A program made the translations under genes and the position numbers. The notes under the pieces are model-generated. The model searched no databases and was not told where the DNA came from. It saw nothing but the letters and a program-made list of their open reading frames with translations. This document shows positions 23,184 to 33,690 of a stretch of DNA of 64,000 bases, in pieces; within the stretch, counting starts at the first letter, position 1, and every line of letters begins with the position of its first letter. The stretch is from Haliclona indistincta (lineage: Eukaryota > Porifera > Demospongiae > Haplosclerida > Chalinidae): assembly GCA_964017065.1 (NCBI GenBank), contig OZ024785.1, positions 2,871,142-2,935,141 of the forward strand, in the 5' to 3' direction.

Positions 23184-23804
23184 GGTGGCGGGTGCGTATG
23201 AATATCATTAATTCTAGATTTTATTCTTTCTTTTGTTTATCGAATTTTTATTCATGAAAGAGTTACCAAACTTTAGCTGCGTATTAAAGTAAGTATCTAC
23301 TATATAAATAGAAAGTCTAGAATGTAAAGAACAGCATTTAGTGCGCTGTTCGCCTCTTGCAAGGTGACTGGCCTTCTGTGACGTCTCATTTTCACGAGCT
23401 TCGTTTTACAGGAGAACTAATCGTTGTGGAGCTTTGCCTGGCTGTCAGCTTCAGAACTATGCATGGATTACCGGTTATTCAGCTCGTTGGGCCAGTAACC
23501 AGTTAGTGGGCACGATCAGGAACCTTCTCCAGAGCGCTACAGAGCGAAGGGACCGACTTGGGCGAACAGAATGCATAGTTTTATAGAGGGGGCGGAGCTA
23601 AAGGTCACAGCCGAATACTATCTAAAAATAGCTAAGTATATGGAAACTAGACGTCATAATAGGTTGTGTATTTTTAACGTCCTAGCCATCATCGAGTTTA
23701 CTTTACTTAGTACGCGGCGCGAGCACGCTTCCGGCCGGTCACGTATTATTATACTACAAAATTTACTATGAATAATTCGTTATTATAATTATACACCCGC
23801 CACC
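23184..23804. mobile_element. TTAA-flanked inverted-repeat element (piggyBac-like MITE), copy 1
   Basis: The ends are GGTGGCGGGTG and its complement CACCCGCCACC, flanked by TTAA on both sides (23180-23183 and 23805-23808). TTAA duplication is the known signature of piggyBac-type transposition. The same ends, followed by a similar GAATAT start, occur at 37136-37802. No transposase is seen. Confidence 0.75.
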
Positions 23805-23836
23805 TTAATGGCTTCAGATGAGGGTGCTCGGAAAAC

Positions 23837-24399
23837 TAGCCTCGTACCCAGGCGCTAGGGGACAAGAAATAAGCGCCTGGTATCTACTGCTTGCGCATGC
23901 GCTAAATATCCGTGTATTTTACTGTAAAATATTTCGATTGCGTCATGAAAACATGGTAGCAGTTATTCTGGCCACACCTAAGTTATTAAGCCTATAAACA
24001 ACTGGCTAGAAGCGGCTTGATCGTCAGCTCTAGCTCTGGATTCGACGAATAACTTTGTGATGAGCCTGCATACGCGATAGTGCTTAATCGCGTGACATTT
24101 CACGCTGCTACTGTCCATCGATGTCGCTCGTTTCCGCTACCAGGAGCACTCAATTGTTAAATTGTACTTCTGCTATTGTGATAGAGCTTCAAGAAAAGAC
24201 GATACAATACAGTCATCAGAGTAGATTGCAAACAGGAGAGCTTCACGAACTGCTAAGAAAATCGATGAATATTCATCACGTACTACAAACGTGTACGATG
24301 ATAACCGGCGGCGGTGGAATTCCACCGCTACCCACACATGCGCAAACAGTAGATACCAGGCCTTATCTCTTCTCCTCAATAGGCCTGGGTACGAGGCTA
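23837..24399. mobile_element. Inverted-repeat transposon with 9-bp target duplication (Mutator-like?)
   Basis: The termini TAGCCTCGTACCCAGG and CCTGGGTACGAGGCTA are complementary, and the inverted sequence extends inward (GTAGATACCAGG and complement). The flanking direct repeat TCGGAAAAC occupies 23828-23836 and 24400-24408. A nine-base duplication is typical of Mutator-like elements. Inside, a plus-strand frame from 24121 encodes about 120 residues with no recognised domain. Confidence 0.8.
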
Positions 24400-24550
24400 T
24401 CGGAAAACACATTTTTGCACATTCTCTATGATCTGGGCTACATTTTGCACTCAACAAAACCACTGCTATTTGTATGTACTTTTCAGTAGCCAGCCTCAAA
24501 GTACTAACTTTGACTAGCAAAATTTGGTTTATAGCATTGACCGGCCAACA

Positions 24551-24624
24551 GTTTCCGGTAGCTCAGTGGTTTGGTATGGTGGCTTGTAATACAGACGTTC
24601 GGGGTTCGAATCTCTCTGCAGGCA
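24551..24624 (+). tRNA. tRNA-Thr-like sequence (anticodon TGT), degenerate or SINE-derived
   Basis: A good A box (TAGCTCAGTGG) and B box (GGTTCGAATCT) are correctly spaced in a 74-base unit with CTTGTAA at the anticodon-loop position, as in tRNA-Thr(UGU). The acceptor ends do not pair well, and the T and anticodon stems have mismatches. It is followed by a long T-run (a Pol III stop signal). I take it as a pseudogene or the head of a tRNA-derived SINE, not a working tRNA. Confidence 0.5.
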
Positions 24625-24674
24625 AGTTTTTTCTTTTTTTTACAAAGAACTTAACTTTTTAGCTAGTTACGACA

Positions 24675-24825
24675 CTTTCGAGGGCCGAGGTCCTGTTCAG
24701 AACGTTCTTCTCGACGATCCATAGCTAGGGCCAAAGGCCCTGTTTAGGACACCCCTCCCGACGATCTTTAGGCTCACCAAGGGCCGAAGGCCCGGTTTAG
24801 GACGACCTTTCCAACTTTGCGCCGT
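24675..24825. repeat. Degenerate tandem repeat, about 50-bp unit, three copies
   Basis: AGGGCC(A/G)A(A/G)G(T/C)CC...GACGATC recurs three times, directly after the tRNA-like sequence. It may be the body of the same short element. A small palindrome GCCGTAAAAATAGCC with its complement follows at 24868-24921. Confidence 0.7.
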
Positions 24826-24959
24826 TAGGAGAAGGTTTATTTAGGGTCTAGGGTTTAGGATTTAGAATGCCGTAAAAATAGCCGGGGAATTATTTTTACG
24901 GTGCCGTAAAAATAGCCACTGCCTAAAATTTTAGCAAGATAATTTAGTAATTAAAGGTT

Positions 24960-25436
24960 TAACAAGGAAAACTAAACCAATAGTGGAAACAAAGACGGCT
25001 CAGTAAGTGCATGATATTGAACTGCACTCTGAAAAAGAAAAAAGGACACAAACAAGAAAATTAAAAAGATTTCTATCGAAATCAAAAGGATGTAGGGTTG
25101 TGAAATCTACCACTGGTCCACAATGTAAACTAACAAGGAACAAGCATGGAATGGTAACACGATTGACTTGCTAACAGACCATAGATCCCTACATCAGTGG
25201 CTGTACATAAGATGTCACAAGCTGAATGCACGTCAGGTGTCAGTCAACAGCAACTAGCTGAACTAACTATAGCCAACCACAGCAGCCACTGATGTAGGGA
25301 TCTATGGTCTGTTAGCAAGTCAATCGTGTTACCATTCCATGCTTGTTCCTTGTTAGTTTACATTGTGGACCAGTGGTAGATTTCACAACCCTACATCCTT
25401 TTGATTTCGATAGAAATCTTTTTAATTTTCTTGTAA
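24960..25436. repeat. Solo palindromic tail of repeat family R1
   Basis: The arms contain AAAAGATTTCTATCGAAATC and the CCACTGATGTAGGGATCTAT motif, as in the tails at 16235-16660 and 26310-26720. It ends 10 bp before a complete R1 copy. Confidence 0.75.
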
Positions 25437-25445
25437 TGGTTGGTA

Positions 25446-25706
25446 TTAGGGAGGCACGGTAGTGACTCCCTATGTAGGGATGAACGAGAAAACAAGATGG
25501 CGGCTACATACAATGTATTAGCGTTCAAACGCTGATATTTCGCCTGGTGTTGAATTTTATACGTCTTTAGACACTTAGATCTGCTCTCTGGCGTTGCCCC
25601 ATCTTACAATAGCAAGGAGATTGCTCAAAATTGTTACTAAAGTGACGAACCTGGAAACGGTGAAAATCGAGTTTCGTCATCTTCGTTTTCTTTTTTCTTT
25701 CTTTCT

Positions 25707-25754
<48 letters not shown>

Positions 25755-26724
25755 TCCTTCTTTCTTCCACTCGACTAGCGCCTTTACGCAAGCAGTGCCG
25801 AGACCAAAACATCCACGAACAGTCGTGAAATTCTCCTGGCATGTGCCTTTTGAGCTTTGTTTTTAGCGTAACAGCGATCTAAGTTTCGCGATTTCTCGAT
25901 CGTGATCGATTGTCAGCTTAGTGTTAGACGCCATTATTGTGATTGCGCAATACGCACGTGACCAAGCAATGGGTAGCGCACGTGACCAAGCAGCTAAAGT
26001 ATCGCTGCGCCGTGTGGATCGGAGAACACACACCCGGCATTTGTCTGCAGTCTTCGAAGAACGGTAAGCTCGTGTAGGATCGCCATTCTGCACTTGCCAG
26101 ATAAGTATAACCGCCGTATAGGTCTACAAACAAGTGTGGGTGGGGCTCGTATGCACTGCATGCATGCGTAGGCGAATAGGCAGACCTGATACGTACAACT
26201 TAACAATTTTAGCTACAGGTTTAAGAAAAGCCATCAACAACAGGAATACTAAACTAATGGTGGAAACAGAGACTTCTCCGTACATGCATGATATTGAACT
26301 GCACTTCACTAAAAAGAAAAAAGGGCACAAACAAGAAATTAAAAAGATTTCTATCGAAATCAAAAGGATGTAGTGATGAAGAAATCTATCACTGGTTCAC
26401 AATGTAAACCAACAAGGAACAAGCATAGAATGGTAACACGATTGACTTGCTAACAGACCATAGATCCCTACATCAGTGGCTGTACATAAGATCAATATTT
26501 TGTCACAAGCTGAATTCTATTCAAAGTGTCAGTCAACAGTAAATAGCTTAACTAGCTATAGTCTGGCCACAGCAGCCACTGATGTAGGGATTTATGGTCT
26601 GTTAGCAAGTCAATCGTGTTACCATTCTATGCTTGTTCCTTGTTGGTTTACATTGTGAACCAGTGGTAGATTTCTTCATCACTACATCCTTTTGATTTCG
26701 ATAGAAATCTTTTTAATTTCTTTA
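25446..26724 (+). repeat. Interspersed repeat family R1, full copy
   Basis: Same organisation as 15352-16662: head ATTAGGGAGGCACGGTAGTG, GTAGGGATG, AAGATGGCGGCTAC, a CTTT microsatellite (about 25690-25770), middle section and palindromic tail (26330-26720). Nearly colinear over 1.28 kb with the first copy. Located immediately upstream of gene C. Confidence 0.8.
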
Positions 26725-26894
26725 CCAGTTACATGCTGTAGTCGTATCTCCTAGTGCTACTGTTGATTCCCTGAATGTGTTTTTAAACAGTGCTTTCACA
26801 TTATGTGGTTTGTCATAAATATATTGGGCTTGTCTTATAGTAAATGACCATCTGCCTCACAGTATTGTGGTAAAGATTTTTAGAAAGGAGCTCC

Positions 26895-29016
26895 ATGAAG
26901 CAGCAAGCACTTGCTAATGGCTTGTTGGAATCTATGTTTGCATGTTTCTGGATCATATGTAGAACTGCTCATTCTGCTGGTATGTGTACACTAATATAAT
27001 GCATGCATGTCTTAGTTAGCTATAGCTAGCTTGTATAGTTCAGCTCCTTTTTTCTCTAGCACTCACAGAGAGTCCAGTTTCATTGAGTGCACTGGTTGGA
27101 GAAAATGCTCTGTTCCACTGTGCTGCAGATACTGGTGCTGCCATAGTATGGATAGTAGATGGCTTTTATGCAACTGATCCCATTATTGAGAACCGAAAAA
27201 TTTCTAAAAATGTTGTAACATTATCATCAGGAGCAATACAATCTACTCTCACTGTACCAGCAACACAAGAGAACAATGGAACTACTGTACAGTGTGTGAT
27301 CTATCCTGGTGAGGTGACAAGCAACAATGCTACATTGTCTGTTCTCCCTGGTGAGCTATGAAGTACTGATACCATTGCTTTATATGGCTGTTACCATTAT
27401 ACATGCAGGTATTGGTCCAATTGTCAATGTGAGGTTCACTCCATCATTCAGTGATGTACTGTGGGATCCTCCAGCAACTGCTGGTGTACTCAGTGATCCC
27501 TCATATATAGTGATTGTGATGAACAACAACACTGGTCAAGTGATTGTCAGTGGTACTACCACCAACACCATCTATCCACTACCAATTCTTGAGTTGTGTC
27601 AGAACTACACAGCTAATGTGACAGCATTCTCATCTCAGCATCGTAGTGCTAGTGTGGTTACTGTACAGAGAGCACCAGGAGGTGAGTAGTACATAATTGA
27701 TAATCATACTATATAACTGTAATGCATTTCTACCTCATGCAGAGTACTATGTCCTTGGAAAAGTTTCACCCCCAGTGGTAGCTAGCTACAATACAACTCA
27801 TTGTGTTGTCATTCTTACCATTGGTTTACAACAGGTGATAATTATCATAAAAATGTAATAATACTTTAATTTGAGTCTTTTCTTGACAGCTTAGCATTCC
27901 GGTCTGTCCTGATCAGAAGCTGATGTTCACTGCTTATTCAACAGACGAAAGTGTTCAAAAAATAAAAGTTCAAGTAACTATAACACAACCTGGTGAAACA
28001 CAGTACATACTCTATGTTCTAAAGAGCAATCATTTTGCATGTGATGTCATGATAACTGATAATGACAGAATGGTTGAGTCGATAACTTTCTCTTTTAGTA
28101 AGTTAAAACAATGAGTCATTGTACATAAGTGCATGCATGGTATTAAATTCAGGTTCCTATAATGTTCAAGACTGTGATGTATCCAGTGACCAGCACACTA
28201 GCTCCATACTAGTGGAGTGTACATTTGCCATCAATTCAACAGCACCAGGGATTGTAGTGATACAAGATGACCAGAGTCAATATACCATCAACAAGACACT
28301 GCAGAGACTGCTGCAGGATAGTGATAAAGGATCTGTCAACATTACTGGTCTACCAGCAGGAGAGTATAGTGTGAGAGTGTATGAGAACAGTCCAGCTACT
28401 GACAGCACTAGTGCTGCATATCAGCATTCTCAGTTAATACACATTACGGATCTACATCATCCTTCACCTACTCTATCAATTTCTACTGTTGTTTCAGGTA
28501 CAATGTATTGTAGTATCAGTTTTGCTTTGCTTATACTTTTTTCTAGAAACTTTCATTGCTGAGAGCTTCCTTGTGCATACCACAGTGCACAACAGTGCAA
28601 CTCCTCTCCCAATGCCTGCTCCATCATGTATGTATAACATTAGCTATGTTACATGTGATTTATTATTGCACATAATGTACAGATAGTTTCACTATCATTG
28701 CTGCTGTAACTACTACTGGACTACTGTTGCTACTATAGTGATACTGATTGTGGTCACTACTAGTATAGTGTGTGCAGCACGAGTTGCTATGAGACAAAAA
28801 CAACACAATATAGGTCTGGTAGTGATAATCGTTATTGTATCATACTATAAAATTATTTCAGGTGTTATTGATCATGTACCAGTTGATGTTAATCCTGCTT
28901 ACATCACAATGAAGAGGATCACCTTGAACAAGAACACTGCTTATGAGACTGTTAATATGAGAGGCTGTCAATATGAGCAAGAGACTGTGAATACAAGTCA
29001 TTATGAAAATGTCTAG
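26895..29016 (+). pseudogene. Receptor gene C: full Ig/FN3 receptor with a frameshift in the membrane exon
   Basis: Exons 26895-26979 (signal, ending CFWIICRTAHSA), 27060-27350 (Ig), 27409-27681 (FN3-like), 27743-27834, 27890-28097, 28153-28497 (membrane-proximal module), 28547-28627 (stalk), 28683-28813 (transmembrane) and 28862-29016 (tail). All are GT-AG. The membrane exon is 131 bp where F and D have 123 and 126; a missing base between about 28727 and 28735 creates TAG at 28736. Beyond it the frame resumes with ILIVVTTSIVCAARVAMR and a complete tail (NPAYITM, TAYETV, HYENV). It is otherwise intact, so a recent mutation, a sequencing error or a soluble product are all possible. Confidence 0.8.
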
Positions 29017-29149
29017 CAAGCAGGACCCAGCTACTGTAAACAGACCAAACTAGAAATATTTGATCTATAGTAGCCTGATAGATAGCATTTCTTGTGTTGG
29101 GTATTGCTATGACTATGCACAAATTGTCATAGAATTGTCAATTGTGATA

Positions 29150-29313
29150 TTCTCAATGCGTGGGTGAATAGCTCATGAATCTACAGTTATAGCAAAACAA
29201 TTATGTTTACTTAGCTCAATACCAGCCCCTATACTCAATACATGCATGTATGATAGTGTCAGCAGACTCAGCACAAGCTCAGTGTGTAAGAGTTCAGACT
29301 GTTGACAGCAACA
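29150..29313 (+). promoter_or_regulatory. 5' flank of gene D shared with gene J
   Basis: CTACAGTTA and ACAGTTATGTTTACTTAGCT-type sequence (29180-29220) recurs at 59570-59605, at a similar distance upstream of gene J. Short GTTGACAGC words precede both start codons. This is shared ancestry of the 5' flank; promoter activity is not demonstrated. Confidence 0.4.
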
Positions 29314-29879
29314 ATGTACCTGTGCACGGTGTTTCTCTACTTTTTGATCGTGAGTACAACTACTAGTTCAGCTGCTGGTAATAAAGACTGAGTTTTGGAG
29401 TGGGATAATAATAAATTAAAACTGTACTCTCTCTAGCACTCACAGAGGACCCAGTGTCAGTGAGTGCACTGGTTGGAGAGAATGCTCTGTTCCACTGTAA
29501 TGGTAGTGGTGTCTTTGTAATATGGAAAGTGGATGGATTATCACATCAAACTCCAAGCATCATTAATCGAGGAATAACTGATGATACAGTATCAACATCA
29601 TCAGACATAGTACAGTCCACTCTCACTGTACCAGCAACACTAGTGAACAATGGCACTACTGTACAGTGTGTGCTCTATCCTGGTGAGGTGACCAGCAACA
29701 ATGCTACACTAACTGTTCTCCCTATACCTGGTGAGCTGTACAGGACTAATGTACTGATAACATTCCAACCCTGGAAAATTCCAAATTCCAACCCTGAAAA
29801 ATCGGCGTATATTTTTGTCTCTTTGTACGTTTTTTAAAATTGTCAATAAAATTAATTACTTTTAGCTATCATGTGTGAG

Positions 29880-32472
29880 TATTAGGGAGACACGGTAGTG
29901 TCTCCCTATGTAGGGATGGCCAAGAAAACAAAATGGCGGCTGCAATGCATGTATACGTTCAAACGCTGATATTTCGCCAGTTGGTGAATTGTACGTGGCT
30001 ATAAAGAGGCTTATATCTGCTCTCTGGCGTTGCCCCAACTCTACAGCAGCACAGCAATGCTCGAACGTATTGCTAATGTGACGAACCTGAAAGCGGTGAA
30101 AATCGAGTTTCGTCATCCAGTCAAACCGCAGGTGTCCCGAAATACGTACAAATCAAGAGTTACAATTTTCACTCTAATAAACGCACACCAAGACAAAATT
30201 TCCCGCTAGTTGTCTTCCAACAGCTTTATCTTAGCACACGCATATAATTACACTTCAATGATTACAAATATCCAGAAGCAATGTTTTTCTACATAATATA
30301 AAGTTTGTCTCATTAAAATCAATGCAGTGATTCCTGAGTTCTAGTGTAAAAATACTGAACTTTAAAAACGTGGGACATTTCCGTTTTGACAGTCTGATTG
30401 TTAGTTTCTGTAATTCATCAGTAAGATAAGCAACCTGTCAGTCATATTTGTGAAAATTAGTGTTGTCCTGTCATGTCTCGCTTAGTTATCGTATAATAAT
30501 TAATAATGCATTGTTGATTATTGCTATTAAAGAGATAATAGCAGTTCCCAGAGTCCTGAATGCAGTTGCAGCTGACTGGCCAAAGATCTAGTCCTATCAC
30601 TGTCCATAAAAGTCCTGTTCTTTGCAGTGTGTTTTTTGAAACACTAAATAATGTATCATTACGATCTGTACTACAGACACAGATACTTTCAATATTTTCA
30701 TTGCAGATTTTGTCAGTAAACGACTTACCAACACTGTTTAGAAGTCATGGCTAGTAACTGTGTTAATTGTTACCATCCATAGTAGCATTATACAACCTTT
30801 ACATAGGAGAATCAACGATGGCGCCGCCAATTAGCCATAGAAAACGGTGGGACACTTTCGTTTTGACATCTTTACGCAGCCAAGTATAGTACTAAATTGA
30901 AGCTAATACCCAGGCCTACAGAAATAGTAACTTATTTGTGTTGTCTGCCTTACCGTCTGAGAGTATGCCAGTCTAAAAGCTACAACTCGACCCAACCAAT
31001 CCTGAGCTCGGCGAACTTGTAACCGTCGTACATTTCCTCTGAAACACGCTACCAATCCCAGTTTTGATAGAACGAAAGAGCCAACATTTGTAAGTTGAAA
31101 TCCGTATTCTGAAGTAACAAGTCGATGTAGAACAGATATAAAAACGACGTTTCCTGAGCTGACTAGCTTTCATGTTTTCTCCTCAAACGTCCAGGGCACC
31201 GCCTACTTCCTGTTAAAATAAACGTGGGCAATTTTCGACCCTAGCGGTTTGACTGCATCTTCGTTTTCTTCTTTCTTCTTCTTTCTTCTTCGGTGCGCCT
31301 AGCGTCCTAACGCAAGTTATGTGCTGGACCAAACACCCACGAATAGTCACGAAATTCTTCTGGCAGGTGCCTTTTGAGCTTAGTTTTTAGCGAAGTAATA
31401 ATAATAATTATGCTGACTTCACGAACACGAGCTGTAGTCAGCAATGTATATGACGCCATTTAAAACACGCACGTGATGTAACGTGAGCTCGCACATGGTT
31501 CTTTGAGTGGCTTCCACTTTTGAAAATCTTATTGCTCTGAGTGCCGTTTTGTCCGCGAGAATATACATCCATTCATCCACCTTACGAAGACTACACCCGT
31601 CAATTCTACTTTCCTTTGGCCTCACCGAAGTCTGGATTTGTGTTCATCGATCGTCTCCCGTCTAGTGTAAATGTAACCTACAAGCTACTAGCGGAGCTTC
31701 AGAACCAACAATTTATAAATTCAGTTCCGAGCAAATAGCGATTTCTACCTGTGTTACTAATATTAGCAACACAGGTAGATTTCTGCTTTGCATAGTATAA
31801 AATTGCTTTACAATCGAGAACTCTTCAGCCTTCAGATCATCTATGCCTTTACTCCAGAAGTGGCCATCTGGTGAGCAATTGCCGCTATGTCTTTTTTAGT
31901 AACTCTTAAAATTCACCTAATGGAAGAGTTATACACCCTCTGGCCACTTATGATAGCTACTAAATTGAGCCCATGCACTGATGATGTTACTGATGAATAA
32001 GTAAACTCTAGCTACACCTACAAGAAAACACGCAACATTTTACTATTAAGCCCTGATTAAGCCATTTATTAATTTTCATAAGAAAGCACACAAACAAGAA
32101 AGAAAAAGATTTCTAACGAAATCAAAAGGATGTAGGGATGTAGATAAATGTTACTGGTCCACAATGTAAACCAACAAGGAGGTAACATGATTGACTTGCT
32201 AACAGACCATATATAGATCCCTACATCAGTGGCTGCACACCACATTCCAATGTTGTAATCTTTTATCACAAGCTGGATTGAAGTCAAGTGCAACAGCTAG
32301 CTAGCTGAACTATCTATAACCTGCACAGCAGCCACTGATGTAGGATCTATATATGGTCTGTTAGCAAGTCAATCATGTTACCTCCTTGTTGGTTTACATT
32401 GTGGACCAGTAACATTTATCTACATCCCTACATCCTTTTGATTTCGTTAGAAATCTTTTTCTTTCTTTTGTA
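29880..32472 (+). repeat. Interspersed repeat family R1 in intron 2 of gene D, with nested insertion
   Basis: The head starts ATTAGGGAGACACGGTAGTG (29880) and is interrupted at 30118-31255 by another element. It resumes with CATCTTCGTTTTCTTC at 31256 and finishes with a palindromic tail (32085-32470) containing AAGATTTCTAACGAAATC and CCACTGATGTAGG. The host intron thereby grew to 2.8 kb, against about 60 bp in paralogues. Confidence 0.75.
30118..31255. mobile_element. DNA transposon nested inside an R1 repeat
   Basis: The termini CAGTCAAACCGC and GCGGTTTGACTG are perfect 12-bp inverted repeats. CATC is duplicated at both edges (30114-30117 and 31256-31259), and removing the insert leaves the sequence found in other R1 copies. 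No transposase domain is recognised in its 1.14 kb; a related GTGGGACA..TTTTGACA phrase recurs inside near 30370 and 30850. Confidence 0.85.
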
Positions 32473-33604
32473 TTAAAAAAACCCAACAAAAACAAACATT
32501 ATCATCTATATTGTACAGGTATTGGACAGGTTCGTAATGTCAGGTTCACTTCAACACTCAGTGACGTACAATGGGATCCTCCATTGACTGCTCTGAGTGG
32601 TCTCAAGTATAGCGTCACTACGATGGACATGAACACTGGTCAAATTGTTGTCAATGAAATTACTAACAACACCTTCTGTCCACTACTTCCTCTTCAGTTT
32701 TGTCAGAATTATATTGTTAATGTGACAGCATTCTCATCTCAGCAACAAGGTGATAGCGTGGTTACTGGATTGAGACCACCAGGAAGTAAGTTATTCTTGG
32801 CTGTTTATGTACTTTGTCAGTGGTTGTGTTTTATTATTACTAGATCATTATCAATTTAAGACTGTGTCACAGGAGATTATCTTCAGAGAATCTTCAGTTG
32901 TTGAATTCTTCATCAAACTACATTTAATGGTATATTAGATTACTTGCTACTGAAAATTTTTAATTATAGTTTATTTCTCAGGTATCAGGTGTGCCATGTC
33001 CTGATCAGAGACTAACAGTTCAGTCGTACCCTCAATCCAACACATCTGATATCACTAACCATCCTGAGCTAGTGATAATGAGCAGTGGAGATATTGTATA
33101 CTCCATCACTACTGGTATTGAGAGGAAGCAACACTACACAGCTACTATCAGCCTCGTTGGTAATGAAGGAATTATAATATTATTTTCAATGCATAGCATT
33201 AAAATTAGTTAATGAGAAGTGGGTTGGGCCCCCTTCTGTTGGTAAGCACGTGATCCTGTCATCGCACCACATGTTGGCCTACTGGTGGCGTTTCGTGTTT
33301 GTCTTATTCCCTACTGGTCTCCCTACCTTACAAGGATACCAAGCCTTGCTCCCAGCGCCTGTATATTGCCCCATCTGGGTCGGCAACCAGCAGCGCGTGT
33401 TCACGTGTGGTATTCGCAATGGCTGTCTAATTGCGTTGGTTGGTCGCTGGTTTGTGTCCGTGGGTACTGTTAGGCGCTAGACTGACGGGTATGGTTCATC
33501 CACGAGGTGAGTGCCGTGTTGTTGTTCCTAGACTGTTGGCATCGCGTCTACCTACCTATTAAAGGAAATCTGTTATAAGTTCTGCGTTTGAGTGAGTTAG
33601 TCAC

Positions 33605-33690
33605 GTGGTTGTTGGAGTAGTGCGTGTTCTGTGCATTCGCCTCAGGACTCTGATGTCCCGGTTCGATCCCATGTTGAGGTGTTTTTTATT
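33605..33690 (+). other. Possible tRNA-derived (B-box) sequence
   Basis: CGGTTCGATCCC fits a Pol III B box and is preceded by CTCAGGACTCTGATG, reminiscent of a tRNA-Leu anticodon arm. No clean cloverleaf can be drawn, and it lies inside the retroelement, so it may be a SINE fragment or a primer-like sequence. Confidence 0.25.

Noticed and set aside
24121..24489. 120-codon frame inside the 9-bp-duplication element
   Set aside because: No domain, no splice or family support; kept only as a remark that captured sequence is possible.
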